From positions 1-64,000 of the IMG/VR virus record IMGVR_UViG_3300042307_001412: a DNA stretch of 64,000 nt; one strand, given 5' to 3'. A program made the position numbers and the translations under genes. Source of the DNA: a virus. Under the pieces are notes generated by a model, which made no database searches, was not told the DNA's origin, and saw only the letters and a program-made list of their open reading frames with translations. Within the stretch, counting starts at the first letter, position 1, and each line of letters opens with the position of its first letter. Shown here one piece after another: positions 37,640 through 46,138 of the stretch.

Positions 37640-37972
37640 TTATGCGCACTCTTCCATAACTTGACCACCATCAGTTATGCGCAACTCACAAGTGTTGTGT
37701 GTTGGTAGGTAAATTGTGTCGCCGATAGCGAGGTTTGTTCCGTACAACTTCACGAGCCTGTCCACTACTTCCATAGTGTTGCCCTCGCAGTTTGTTCGGG
37801 CTATCCAGTAAAGCGTGTCGCCCTCTTTGATAGTGACTGGTGTTCCGTCACAAAAGAACTCGCTGTCTTTTGTATTCAGTCTGTCCAAGTATCCAAATGC
37901 GAATACTGACGCAAGTGTTATTGCGATAGTGATAAGCACTGTCTTTGCTGTTCGGTAGGTTTGTTCGTTCAT
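37640..37972 (-). CDS. Membrane-anchored LysM protein
   Basis: 110 residues: N-terminal transmembrane helix (about 10-30), then a LysM domain (VTIKEGDTLYWIARTN...AIGDTIYLP, about 46-92). LysM binds peptidoglycan; the anchor places it on the outer face of the membrane. A smaller paralogue is at 44459. Confidence 0.8.
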   Translation of the reverse strand: MNEQTYRTAKTVLITIAITLASVFAFGYLDRLNTKDSEFFCDGTPVTIKEGDTLYWIARTNCEGNTMEVVDRLVKLYGTNLAIGDTIYLPTHNTCELRITDGGQVMEECA

Positions 37973-37998
37973 TGCTCTCCCTTTCAGTAGGTAACTAA

Positions 37999-38028
37999 AT
38001 CATATCCGAGCCGATATCAGAATTACAG
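37999..38028 (-). promoter_or_regulatory. GATATC promoter (variant), divergent pair
   Basis: CTGTAA, spacer TTCTGATATC, TATGAT at 18 bp; faces ATG 37972. Back to back with 38065. Confidence 0.68.
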
Positions 38029-38064
38029 GATACCCGTGCGGGGCTATTTCGAGCCTTTATGGAT

Positions 38065-38094
38065 TTGTAAATCTGATATTGGGGACTATATGCT
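38065..38094 (+). promoter_or_regulatory. GATATC promoter, plus strand
   Basis: TTGTAA, spacer ATCTGATATT, TATGCT at 18 bp; drives the plus-strand operon beginning at 38124. Confidence 0.75.
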
Positions 38095-38123
38095 TTACTT
38101 ATCCACGAGAAAAGGGGAAAGAA

Positions 38124-38240
38124 ATGAAAGTATCATCACACACAAAAGCCAAGTGCCAAGAGTGCGAGCGAGTATTTGACTTGCTTGACGAGGAACAGGC
38201 AAATGAGTTTTTTCACGGTCACGATTGCGAGGGACAATGA
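38124..38240 (+). CDS. Tiny zinc-finger protein (38 aa)
   Basis: AAAGGGGAAAGAA before ATG. CQEC...HGHDC gives a C2HC finger. ATGA overlap with the next gene. Confidence 0.6.
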   Translation: MKVSSHTKAKCQECERVFDLLDEEQANEFFHGHDCEGQ

Positions 38241-38404
38241 GCAAGAACATTATCTGCCCTACTTGTAGTGGCTTTATTCCTAACGGGCACACGCCAGGTT
38301 TATATCCAGGTGCTATCTCACGGAAAGACAACAAAACAGAAATTTGTTCGCAATGCGGTGAAGACGAGGCAATGGAAGATTTCTTCCGTATGATGAAGAA
38401 ATGA
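38237..38404 (+). CDS. Small zinc-ribbon phage protein (55 aa)
   Basis: CPTC and CSQCG, then EDEAMEDF, a pattern common in small actinophage proteins. Overlaps both neighbours by 4 nt. Confidence 0.65.
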   Translation: MSKNIICPTCSGFIPNGHTPGLYPGAISRKDNKTEICSQCGEDEAMEDFFRMMKK

Positions 38405-38775
38405 GCGACACACCGAAAAAGCCATTCAATGATGTATTTGTTGGAAAAGAATACGAAGATTGGAAAGCAATTGGCGAACAGCGAGGCTGGGAGAGCGGGG
38501 CTAAAGCGCCCACTCGGCAAGAAATACAGGAAGCACTTGAGGCAGGTGACGAAACTACCTTGCTTATGGACGGGTTTGACGAAGCCTTTATCGGTTGGTC
38601 ACGCCGTATCAACGAACCACTACTTGCCGTCTACGACTATGACGCAATAATCAAGGTTTGTGTTGAGCGAGACGGTATGGATTTTGAGGAAGCCGTTGAG
38701 TATGTGGACTACAATGTCATAGGTGCTTGGGTTGGCGAACAGACACCAATAATCGTTATGCCGTTTATCCACTAA
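38401..38775 (+). CDS. Conserved phage protein
   Basis: 124 residues. DGFDEAFIGWSRRINEPLLAVYDYD and EEAVEYVDYNVIGAWVGEQTPI match a widespread uncharacterised phage family. Function unknown. Confidence 0.7.
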   Translation: MSDTPKKPFNDVFVGKEYEDWKAIGEQRGWESGAKAPTRQEIQEALEAGDETTLLMDGFDEAFIGWSRRINEPLLAVYDYDAIIKVCVERDGMDFEEAVEYVDYNVIGAWVGEQTPIIVMPFIH

Positions 38776-38792
38776 TTTACTATCGGAGAAAA

Positions 38793-39110
38793 ATGACAGC
38801 AGTAGCAGTAAGAGTGAGCGCACCACCGAGTGGCGATTTGCCTTGTACTGGCAGGCAGGATTTGTTTTATGGCAAGTACGCCGAAAGACCTGAAGCACGA
38901 TTGCGCCGTGAAGAAAAAGCCAAAAAAGTTTGCGCTACTTGTTCACAGGCGACTATTTGCCGTGATTACGCCCGTAGTAATGGCGAAGTGTTTGGTATTT
39001 GGGGCGGAGAAACAGAAATGGAAAGATACAGCGCAGGATTTATGTTGTCAGTACCACCTCACTTGTCACGGAGAGTTGTTACTATGAAAGAAAGATATGG
39101 GAACTTATAA
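38793..39110 (+). CDS. WhiB-family Fe-S regulator
   Basis: 105 residues; Cys18, Cys47, Cys50, Cys56, then GIWGG. Second WhiB of the window. GGAG ribosome site. In the plus-strand operon driven by 38065; may act on host sigma factor. Confidence 0.92.
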   Translation: MTAVAVRVSAPPSGDLPCTGRQDLFYGKYAERPEARLRREEKAKKVCATCSQATICRDYARSNGEVFGIWGGETEMERYSAGFMLSVPPHLSRRVVTMKERYGNL

Positions 39111-39321
39111 CGATTTCCTCGCCACGATTTCTATTTACTACGAGCGACAACTTGTAGCAGGTGGAGACTTGCGATACGGGCAAATGTATATGAACCACCT
39201 TTGGGAGATAAAGCCCCGCATAGCAGAGAAACTAAATGGTTCGTTGCTTGACCCGTTTCATAGGGATAATTGCCCACCTAAAGTCCACGAGTTTGTAGAA
39301 AGACTTTGGTCTAGCGAATAG
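39097..39321 (+). CDS. Hypothetical phage protein
   Basis: 74 residues; QLVAGGDLRYGQMYMNHLWEIKPRIAEKL is a short helical pattern seen in phage proteins. Overlaps WhiB by 14 nt. Unknown. Confidence 0.65.
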   Translation: MGTYNDFLATISIYYERQLVAGGDLRYGQMYMNHLWEIKPRIAEKLNGSLLDPFHRDNCPPKVHEFVERLWSSE

Positions 39322-39354
39322 GACAGCAAGACGAACGGCGAGGTTTCTGAATAA

Positions 39355-39398
39355 CCCGTGAAGGCTTTGGTTCAGCCTCTTTTTTCTTCTTTTTTTCT
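39355..39398 (+). terminator. Terminator of the 38124-39321 operon
   Basis: AGGCT, TTGGTTC loop, AGCCT then CTTTTTTC on the plus strand. Confidence 0.6.
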
Positions 39399-39460
39399 TC
39401 GTCTGCCATACAACAAGAATACACCTTGCGTTTCGAGCTGAGCCCCGCTAACATCTCGGT

Positions 39461-39658
39461 ATGAGTATGCCCCCGCTTTATACCTGTATTGTTTGCCAAA
39501 ATGGAATTGACCCAAGCGCAGCGAGTTCTCTTAGGTTGGCAACCGTTTGGCTAAAGAGTAGCGGTAAGACAGTTCACGCCGTTGAGACCGAACTGTATCG
39601 CTATCGTCACAGTTTTTGTAGTCTTGACCCGAACTTCCAGCAGGACAGTTTGTTCTAG
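39461..39658 (+). CDS. Small zinc-binding protein
   Basis: 65 residues. CIVC near the start and HSFC later form a zinc ribbon. Stop shares CTAG with the convergent 39655 gene. Unknown. Confidence 0.5.
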   Translation: MSMPPLYTCIVCQNGIDPSAASSLRLATVWLKSSGKTVHAVETELYRYRHSFCSLDPNFQQDSLF

Positions 39659-39846
39659 CCAAGCCTCATTGCGCCAATTGTTGGGTTCATTTCTCCAAGC
39701 GTCTTGCCAGCCGTATTGTTCGTGACGGCAACCCGAGCGTCAAGGTTGTTGAGTGCCACCTGAACTGCGTCAAGTTTCTTGTTTATTTCCTCAACCGAAT
39801 TCATTACCGACTTCATTGCTTGTTCTAACGAGGCTTCTATTTCCAT
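39655..39846 (-). CDS. Coiled-coil protein
   Basis: 63 residues from ATG 39846. EASLEQAMKSVMNSVEEINKKLDAVQVALNNLDARV is a heptad coiled coil. Divergent from the helicase gene. Tentative start. Confidence 0.5.
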   Translation of the reverse strand: MEIEASLEQAMKSVMNSVEEINKKLDAVQVALNNLDARVAVTNNTAGKTLGEMNPTIGAMRLG

Positions 39847-39876
39847 AACGCCAAGCATAGCAAGTATGATGAGCCA

Positions 39877-41799
39877 GTGAGACTTTATCTTGACCACGAT
39901 TTACTAGCCCTTGACTTCCCGTATGACCCAGCACAAGTTGCCGAAGTCAAGTCAATAGCCGGGGCTAGCTGGGACAAGGTGGACAAACTGTGGAAAGCAC
40001 CCGTAGCCTCAATTGACGAGGTGCGAGCCTTTGCGATAAAGCACGATTTTGAGATAACAGACGAAGTACTTAGGTTCACTGCCCCAAAGAGAGCGTCACG
40101 AAAAGGTGTGTATCTCAAAGGTGACTGGACTTATATCCAATTCCCCTATGACAAGGTTGTACTCAAAGCAGTAAAGCAAATAGCAGGGGTAACTTGGGAT
40201 AACAAAGAGATGGCGTGGAGAGCGCCACTTACCTCAACAGCCGAAGCAATAGCGTGGGCTAACTCATTTGGAGTACTTGTGTCGCCCGAAGTACACGGAG
40301 TATCTGCCTCAATGACTAAGAAGTTAGATGAACTAAAGGAAGCCTCACGCTCAACCGACGCTGATATAGAAGTGCCTTCACTACAAGGAACGCTACTGCC
40401 TTACCAAAGAGCAGGCGTGGAGTATGCGTCTAAAGCCCGTAGAAGTTTTATCGCAGACGAAATGGGACTTGGAAAGACGATACAAGCGATAGCGACACTG
40501 GAATATTCGTCAAAAGATAGCGAAGTGTACCCAGCAGTAATCGTCTGCCCCCCTTCACTTGTACTGAACTGGAAGTCGGAGTGGAATAGGTGGTTGCCTG
40601 ATAGACGAGTTGCCGTTGTAACCAACCGTAGAGAGATACCAGAGCCCCGTTCATATGATGTGCTCGTTGTCGGATACTCAAATATTTCTCACTGGGAAAA
40701 GCAACTACTTGCGCATAACTCTTATGTGTTTGACGAGAGCCACTACGCCAAAAGCCCAACGGCACAGCGAACTAAGTCGGCTATAAAAATGGCAAAGAGT
40801 GCCCCTAAACACGGGATAGTCCTATGTCTTACTGGAACACCCGTAACCAATAGACCAGCGGAGTACGCCAGCCAATTAGACATAATCGGAAAACTAAAAG
40901 AGTTTGGTGGCTTGTGGGGATTTTATAGACGGTATTGTTCAGCCTTCCAAGACAGGTTTGGTCAATGGAATATCAGCGGTCACTCGCACCTTGACGAACT
41001 CAACGACAGGCTTCGTGGTACTTGCTATATCAGACGAACCAAGTCGCAAGTGCTTACTGAACTGCCACCCGTGATACACAGCACCCTTGTAGTAGAGGGG
41101 ACTGATGCGGGGCTCAAGGAGTATCGGAAGGCAGAAAAAGACATAATAAAGTACATAACCGATAGAGCAAAAGAGATAGCGATAGAACTCGGGGAAAGCC
41201 CGTACTCGGCTTCGGTTATTGCGAGAATAAAAGCAGAAAGCAACGAACATCTAGTAAAACTCTCGGTACTTAGACGGCTCGCTGCGAAAGCCAAAATGCC
41301 AATGGTTGAGGAGTGGGTACAGTCCCGCATTGACGACGGAAAGAAAGTGGTAATCGCAGCGCACCATAGAGACGTGGTAGATGAACTCGCACGAAAGTTC
41401 GGCAACCTTCGTATTCAGGGTGGTATGTCGGTTGAGGAAGTGGAAGCACAAAAAGCACGATTTCAGAACGAACCCGTAGAGACTGCGCCAGTTATTGTGT
41501 TATCTATTCAGGCAGCGAAAACTGGTCACACGCTTACAGCCTCGCAAGACATACTCTTTGTAGAACTGCCATACACGCCAGCAGACCTAGACCAAACTTA
41601 CTCACGCCTTCACCGAATTGGGCAGACAGGAAGCGTTACGACTACTTATATGCTCGTTGACGGGACTATTGACGAGGAAATCTATGCGCTCATAGAAAAG
41701 AAGCGCAAGGTAGTGAACGCTTCAGTTGAGGGTGGAGAGTTCGCTGAAGGTGGCAACGCTACGCAGTTGGTACTTGACTTACTCAACCGATATCGATAA
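39877..41799 (+). CDS. SNF2-family helicase with tandem HARP-like domains
   Basis: 640 residues, GTG start. Two N-terminal repeats (about 1-70 and 82-140: FPYD..., W...WRAP, then a helix) resemble HARP domains of SMARCAL1-type annealing helicases. SNF2 core: ADEMGLGKT (193-201), DESH (286-289), LTGTP (318-322), and C-terminal RLHRIGQTG (motif VI). Such enzymes move on branched DNA and anneal RPA/SSB-coated strands; role in phage replication or recombination is inference. Confidence 0.88.
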   Translation: MRLYLDHDLLALDFPYDPAQVAEVKSIAGASWDKVDKLWKAPVASIDEVRAFAIKHDFEITDEVLRFTAPKRASRKGVYLKGDWTYIQFPYDKVVLKAVKQIAGVTWDNKEMAWRAPLTSTAEAIAWANSFGVLVSPEVHGVSASMTKKLDELKEASRSTDADIEVPSLQGTLLPYQRAGVEYASKARRSFIADEMGLGKTIQAIATLEYSSKDSEVYPAVIVCPPSLVLNWKSEWNRWLPDRRVAVVTNRREIPEPRSYDVLVVGYSNISHWEKQLLAHNSYVFDESHYAKSPTAQRTKSAIKMAKSAPKHGIVLCLTGTPVTNRPAEYASQLDIIGKLKEFGGLWGFYRRYCSAFQDRFGQWNISGHSHLDELNDRLRGTCYIRRTKSQVLTELPPVIHSTLVVEGTDAGLKEYRKAEKDIIKYITDRAKEIAIELGESPYSASVIARIKAESNEHLVKLSVLRRLAAKAKMPMVEEWVQSRIDDGKKVVIAAHHRDVVDELARKFGNLRIQGGMSVEEVEAQKARFQNEPVETAPVIVLSIQAAKTGHTLTASQDILFVELPYTPADLDQTYSRLHRIGQTGSVTTTYMLVDGTIDEEIYALIEKKRKVVNASVEGGEFAEGGNATQLVLDLLNRYR

Positions 41800-41819
41800 G
41801 CCCCGCACTCGCTTCCGTT

Positions 41820-41849
41820 CTGTAAATCTGATATCGGGCTTACTAGGCT
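41820..41849 (+). promoter_or_regulatory. GATATC promoter, plus strand
   Basis: CTGTAA, ATCTGATATC spacer (18 bp), TAGGCT; preceded by AGCCCCGC after the helicase gene. Drives 41896. Confidence 0.72.
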
Positions 41850-41895
41850 TACGTTGCCGTAAGGCAAACGAGCCCAATGAAAGGGGGTGAGCAAA

Positions 41896-42072
41896 ATGGA
41901 ACAGTGGCAAGAGGAGGGTTTCGCTTCAGAGGAGGAATTCTTTGAGTTACAGCGAAGCCTTTGCGAGGAGGAACAGCGGGCGGAATTCATTATGAGTTAC
42001 GTCGCTGGTGGTGGCTTGTCAAGCGAGGCGCAAATCGCTTGGTTTCACCACAACCACTCGTGGGGCGAGTAA
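41896..42072 (+). CDS. Small acidic protein (58 aa)
   Basis: ATG 41896 after AAAGGGGG. Glu-rich N-terminus, WFHHNHSWGE end. Unknown. Confidence 0.58.
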   Translation: MEQWQEEGFASEEEFFELQRSLCEEEQRAEFIMSYVAGGGLSSEAQIAWFHHNHSWGE

Positions 42073-42133
42073 CCCACAGAGGCAGGGGCTGGGGCTGGCA
42101 ACCCTTGTCCCTCGCCTGCGCGTGTGGCGGGGC

Positions 42134-42556
42134 TTACTCGGTTTCTTTGGTTGGAACTCTGCCCATAAGTTCGTCAGCAATTAGTTTTGCGTACTTTCTG
42201 CGCAGTTTCCATACTTTTTGGTTCATTTCAGCCATTGCGTCAGTGTTTCGTGCTTTCTTTATGCTGTCGCTGTCAAACACGCCGTACTTTCTGAACAAGA
42301 TGTCGTCAATATCGTTGTTTTCTATCATTATGTCGGTAATCCAATGGCCCCGCTTGTCAATGCTAAGCAACAGTTCGCAAAGACCCTCAAATCCAAACTC
42401 GTTATAGACACGATTAGTCACTAAGTCACAAAAATGCGCACGATACATAGTCTCGGCTTCGGCAGTGTGCGTCATAAACTCACTCAGCCATACGGCGAGT
42501 TCTTCTTTTGACGGAATATCACCGTCTTCACTGTCAAACTCAAAGTCGTCTTCCAT
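42134..42556 (-). CDS. Hypothetical protein
   Basis: 140 residues; very acidic start, then helices (YNEFGFEGLCELLLSIDKRGHWITDIMIE). Unknown. TTGACA-type promoter upstream. Confidence 0.6.
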   Translation of the reverse strand: MEDDFEFDSEDGDIPSKEELAVWLSEFMTHTAEAETMYRAHFCDLVTNRVYNEFGFEGLCELLLSIDKRGHWITDIMIENNDIDDILFRKYGVFDSDSIKKARNTDAMAEMNQKVWKLRRKYAKLIADELMGRVPTKETE

Positions 42557-42587
42557 TAGCCTGCCTTCCGTTGCGCCGGGGCTCTAG

Positions 42588-42616
42588 TAATCAATGATAC
42601 TTGTGGCAACTGTCAA
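42588..42616 (-). promoter_or_regulatory. TTGACA-type promoter candidate
   Basis: TTGACA, 17-bp spacer, TGATTA; overlaps the end of the DUF932 gene and faces ATG 42556. Confidence 0.45.
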
Positions 42617-43638
42617 GCCAAAGACAGAATAACTTCTTGCGCTAACACTTTCTTTTGTGTCACCCACGAGTTGTTGTTCATTGAGGCAAGCGCCCGTTCA
42701 TCTGCTTTTGCGTCACGATAATGGTCAAGGTATTCAGCAATAGCGTTGTAAGCACTCCACCCGTTATACCCGTAGCCACCTGCGTTGCGTTCGTTGTCAT
42801 ACACGCCACGAACTAATGCCACTACCCCGTCACGGTTTTTCTTTTGTCTCTCCGTACCGTTCATTTCGTTCGGGAATACCTTGTCAAGTATCGTTGCGAG
42901 TTGCGCACTTCGTGGTGGAACGTTGATAGCAAGCAAGCGATTAGCCGTAAGTTGGAATGACTTCGCCCACTCCGTTGATATTTCTAGGACTTTTTGCGCT
43001 TCCTCAATAGCATTATCAGCGTTACGAGTGTGTCGTGCCGTGAATACCCGACGAGCCGACGACTGCCCTGCGATTACCGTGTTTTTACACACCGCACGAA
43101 TTGAGGTATTGGCAAAGGTGATAGCCGTCTTACCGTCGTGTCCGTTGCGAACTAGCAAGTAACGGTCTATCTTGTCGTTGATACCCGTAGGGTCTATGAC
43201 GAGTTGCCCCAAGTCAAGCGAACTAAAGAACTCTCTACCTTCGTCAAGTACGCCACAAGTATCTACTACTGCGTCGCCCTTAGAAGCCCCGACTATTGCG
43301 AGGGCATACTCCAAGCACTCACGGTTTTGCTGTACGACATAGCGAGTGCCAACCGTAGCAAGTCCGTCAAAAGTGCCGTCGGGGTTCACTCTCACGGTTG
43401 CCCGACTGTCCTCAATAACGACTGGCGTATTATCAGGATTTCTGATTAGGTTGCCCTCTGCGTCTACGACTGCGACTTTAGTAGTGACGACATCAAAGTC
43501 TGCTTGCGCCGCCTGAAGCATTGCCTCTGCTGTTTGTAGCCCCTTCATAGGCACTCCAAGCCTATGCCACGGGACTTCACGGTCTGCGTAAGCCATTTTC
43601 GCTACGCCCTTAGTGTCTACTTCTAGCATATGCGCCAT
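42613..43638 (-). CDS. DUF932 phage/plasmid-like protein
   Basis: 341 residues. REVPWHRLGVPM near the start, TVGTRYVVQQNRECLEYA, and YLLVRNGHDGKTAITFANTSIRAVCKNT are the signature blocks of DUF932 (TIGR03299). Carried by phages and plasmids; often assumed recombination-related, function unproven. Confidence 0.85.
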   Translation of the reverse strand: MAHMLEVDTKGVAKMAYADREVPWHRLGVPMKGLQTAEAMLQAAQADFDVVTTKVAVVDAEGNLIRNPDNTPVVIEDSRATVRVNPDGTFDGLATVGTRYVVQQNRECLEYALAIVGASKGDAVVDTCGVLDEGREFFSSLDLGQLVIDPTGINDKIDRYLLVRNGHDGKTAITFANTSIRAVCKNTVIAGQSSARRVFTARHTRNADNAIEEAQKVLEISTEWAKSFQLTANRLLAINVPPRSAQLATILDKVFPNEMNGTERQKKNRDGVVALVRGVYDNERNAGGYGYNGWSAYNAIAEYLDHYRDAKADERALASMNNNSWVTQKKVLAQEVILSLA

Positions 43639-43740
43639 AACTTCGTGCCTCTCGCTGTTACTTCTAGTTAGATTTATCTAAAGGCAAGCATACACTCGCC
43701 CCCTGCCTCACAGTGTATGCCGGGGCTATCTCGACATAAC

Positions 43741-43780
43741 AAAAAGGGGGGCAGGCTGTGACACCTACCCCCTTCGCTTT
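43741..43780 (-). terminator. Terminator of the 43788 gene
   Basis: AAGGGGGTAGG and CCTGCCCCCCTT with TTTTTG tail on the minus strand. Confidence 0.8.
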
Positions 43781-43787
43781 CGTTTTG

Positions 43788-44012
43788 TTAGTTGTATTCG
43801 TTGGTTAGCCAGTCATCACTTGACTTAGTGACTGGCGTAGCGAACTGACCAAATAACTGGCGAGCATATGGTGCGACAATTTCAGCGCCTCGCTTGACGG
43901 TCTGAAACTGCGTCACCTTTCTACCTGCCTTGTATCCAACGGCACTACCTAAGCCGAACGATACGACTGCTGTCATTGTTAGTAGTACGAGTACTGCGAT
44001 TATTTCTATCAC
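43788..44012 (-). CDS. Membrane protein
   Basis: 74 residues: transmembrane helix (about 4-30, with GLGSAVGY), then a basic cytoplasmic tail. CAAAGGGG ribosome site and CTACTAACAAAGG leader. Unknown. Confidence 0.62.
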   Translation of the reverse strand: MIEIIAVLVLLTMTAVVSFGLGSAVGYKAGRKVTQFQTVKRGAEIVAPYARQLFGQFATPVTKSSDDWLTNEYN

Positions 44013-44048
44013 TTGCTTCCCCTTTGTTAGTAGTAACTTACCTACCTA

Positions 44049-44077
44049 AGTATAGGGATAGTCATAGTACTTGTCAA
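44049..44077 (-). promoter_or_regulatory. Near-consensus sigma-70 promoter with ACCCGTA repeats
   Basis: TTGACA, 17-bp spacer, TATACT; two ACCCGTA direct repeats begin 4 bp upstream of the -35. Confidence 0.7.
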
Positions 44078-44080
44078 GTC

Positions 44081-44105
44081 ACCCGTACGACACCCGTAGG
44101 CACTT
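44081..44105 (-). repeat. ACCCGTA direct-repeat element 1
   Basis: ACCCGTA twice, 11 bp apart, then GGCACTTGCG; adjacent to the 44049 promoter. Confidence 0.55.
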
Positions 44106-44183
44106 GCGAACTTCACAGAAATACGACTTGTGCCGTGTTTGTGTGGTTGTATAGGTGGCGTGGTGGCTATAAGCCCCGGCTTT

Positions 44184-44462
44184 TCACTGCCTCTTGTCGT
44201 CTACGAACTCTGCGTATGCTTTCAGTGCTTCATCAGGTGCGCCGTCTACTAGATATTGGTGCATAACGCCTGCGAGGTCACGCCACTTGCCGTCACTTAG
44301 TACCTTCTCGGTAATCGTGTAGCCTTCGTGTTCGGTTGCCCAACTTATTGAGTGGGGCTGTGCCTTGTGTAGATAAGCAACGGCTTCGTAGTAAGTGCCG
44401 AAACTCTCAAGCACTGCGCCGTCTCTCGCTACTTCGTAACTAATCTGCGCTTCTGTGTTCAC
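44184..44462 (-). CDS. Hypothetical protein
   Basis: 92 residues; ATGA overlap with the LysM gene. SYEVARDGAVLESFGTYYEAVAYL resembles a small alpha/beta fold. Unknown. Confidence 0.6.
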   Translation of the reverse strand: MNTEAQISYEVARDGAVLESFGTYYEAVAYLHKAQPHSISWATEHEGYTITEKVLSDGKWRDLAGVMHQYLVDGAPDEALKAYAEFVDDKRQ

Positions 44463-44731
44463 TTGTCAAACCTCACTTCTTGAGACACTCGGATTACTTG
44501 TCCGTACTTCGCCACTAGGTCATCAGTCGCTTTCAGTGTGTTGCCGTGACACCACTTGACTGCTAAGCCACTTAGGGTATCGCCTTCCTGAACGATTACT
44601 CGGTCAATATCGCAACGATAATTTTCGTCGCCTCGCATTGAGATAATCATTGCGATAATCGTCACGAGGAATACGAGTGGGAGTGTAATCAGGTCACGCT
44701 TGCTTGGTCGGTTTGTGTAGTGGTTGTTCAT
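44459..44731 (-). CDS. Membrane-anchored LysM protein
   Basis: 90 residues: transmembrane helix (about 15-32), then LysM (VIVQEGDTLSGLAVKWCHGN...). Same layout as the 37640 protein. Likely binds peptidoglycan outside the membrane. Confidence 0.78.
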   Translation of the reverse strand: MNNHYTNRPSKRDLITLPLVFLVTIIAMIISMRGDENYRCDIDRVIVQEGDTLSGLAVKWCHGNTLKATDDLVAKYGQVIRVSQEVRFDK

Positions 44732-44759
44732 TGTCTGCCCCTTTCAGTAGGTACTAATT

Positions 44760-44788
44760 ACACTAGGGTAGTTTGTGACAAAGGTCAA
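44760..44788 (-). promoter_or_regulatory. TTGACC-type promoter
   Basis: TTGACC, 17-bp spacer, TAGTGT; faces ATG 44731. ACCCGTA repeats lie 31 bp upstream. Confidence 0.6.
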
Positions 44789-44819
44789 GGATTTCCGAGC
44801 CTTATGGGCATTGGGTTAT

Positions 44820-44847
44820 ACCCGTAGGGCTACCCGTAGGCACTGCG
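44820..44847 (-). repeat. ACCCGTA direct-repeat element 2
   Basis: ACCCGTA twice, 12 bp apart, then GGCACTGCG. Confidence 0.55.
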
Positions 44848-44940
44848 CCAACCTCATAGGGATTAGTAGGTGGCAGGGTGAGTGTGTTGCCACTACCTAT
44901 GCCGGGGCTTCGAGCTTGCTGTTCGGTAATGGCAGGTGGA

Positions 44941-45723
44941 TTACTTAGTGACGGTGCGCTTCTTTGGTGACTTCTTAGTGACTTGCTTCTTTGGGGCGGT
45001 GCGCTTGCTCACTGTCACTGATTTGTTTGGCGTGGGTAGCACTGTCACGGTAATCGCTCTAGCACTCTCAACCACTAGCACTGTCGTTGTTGTCGTTGTC
45101 GTAGGTGCTTCGGTAATCACTGGCTCACTCTCAACCACTGTCACTGGCTCACTGTCTGCTACTGCTTCGGCTGTCTCGGATACAGGGACTGTCGTAGTCG
45201 TGGGTGCGATAGTCGTTGTCGTAGTCGTAGGGGCGAGGGTAGTCGTAGTCGTAGTCGTGGTCGTAGGTGCTTCGCTCACGGCTTCATTACAACTAACTGA
45301 ACAGTCGCCATTGGTGACTACTGGATTACTACTAGCACCAACCAACTGATAGACGGCACTACGAGCGAGGGCGGTATCTATTCCGTCACGCCATAGGGCG
45401 AGCATAAAGTTAGGGCGATAGCCGTTGCCACCTGAACCGTGACCAATACCAACTCCGACATATTCGCACACTGCGAACCATTGGTGCGCTTTCGCTATCG
45501 CCTTACCTAGTGCGCTATGACCACCATTGGAATAGGTAACTAATCTCTCAAATGCTTCAGTGCCTATCTCGGTGTCAATAATCGTTATGACTGTCGGTTG
45601 CTGTGACGAGGGTGCTTCTCTCGGCTCACTACACTCACTTGCTCTCGCTTCGGTGATAGTGACAAGGGGTAGCGATAGCGATAGGGCTAGGGCTAATGCG
45701 ATAAAGGTTCGTGCTTGCTTCAT
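44941..45723 (-). CDS. Secreted Thr-rich protein
   Basis: 260 residues from ATG 45723. Signal peptide (MKQARTFIALALALSLSLPL, cleavage near ARA-SE). A 100-residue domain (about 45-140: YSNGGHSALGKAIAKAHQWF, VGIGHGSGGNGYRPNFM) is followed by a long Thr/Val-rich linker and a Lys/Arg-rich tail. The layout suggests a cell-wall-associated secreted protein; domain not recognised. Confidence 0.65.
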   Translation of the reverse strand: MKQARTFIALALALSLSLPLVTITEARASECSEPREAPSSQQPTVITIIDTEIGTEAFERLVTYSNGGHSALGKAIAKAHQWFAVCEYVGVGIGHGSGGNGYRPNFMLALWRDGIDTALARSAVYQLVGASSNPVVTNGDCSVSCNEAVSEAPTTTTTTTTTLAPTTTTTTIAPTTTTVPVSETAEAVADSEPVTVVESEPVITEAPTTTTTTTVLVVESARAITVTVLPTPNKSVTVSKRTAPKKQVTKKSPKKRTVTK

Positions 45724-45747
45724 AGTAACTCTCTCTCGGTATGGGCT

Positions 45748-45772
45748 ACCCGTAAGGCTACCCGTAGGCATT
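45748..45772 (-). repeat. ACCCGTA direct-repeat element 3
   Basis: ACCCGTA twice, 12 bp apart, then GGCATTGG; 25 nt before ATG 45723. Confidence 0.55.
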
Positions 45773-45781
45773 GGAATTTTT

Positions 45782-46138
45782 TCACTTTTTTTCGCTTATC
45801 CACTCACCACCACTGGCGAACACTGTCTCTCCCTCATTGGTGAAACTCCAAGCGTAATCGCAACAAGGCTTTTGCTCATAGGGGCTAGGGTGTGCGCCTT
45901 TCTCTAGCGACTTCGCTAGTAGTGGGAATGTCTCTAGTAACTTGACGATACAAGCGTGGCAGATATTCCACGACTTAGGTTCACTATCAGACATTAGAAA
46001 CTCAAGGTTGTCGGTGAAACCACCATAGAAACCAAATGCTTCATAGGGTAAGCACCAACCACTGTCTAGTGTTGTTGCTGTCGGGTGACTTACGAGCTTG
46101 ACTTCATCACAAGCGTCACACTTCACTGCGTTGCTCAT
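45782..46138 (-). CDS. Zinc-binding hypothetical protein
   Basis: 118 residues; CDAC and CHAC pairs, plus a later CC. ATGA overlap upstream. Unknown. Confidence 0.6.
   Translation of the reverse strand: MSNAVKCDACDEVKLVSHPTATTLDSGWCLPYEAFGFYGGFTDNLEFLMSDSEPKSWNICHACIVKLLETFPLLAKSLEKGAHPSPYEQKPCCDYAWSFTNEGETVFASGGEWISEKK

Noticed and set aside
39311-39409. Lys-rich 32-codon minus-strand frame
   Set aside because: Its Lys run is the T-tract of the plus-strand operon terminator.
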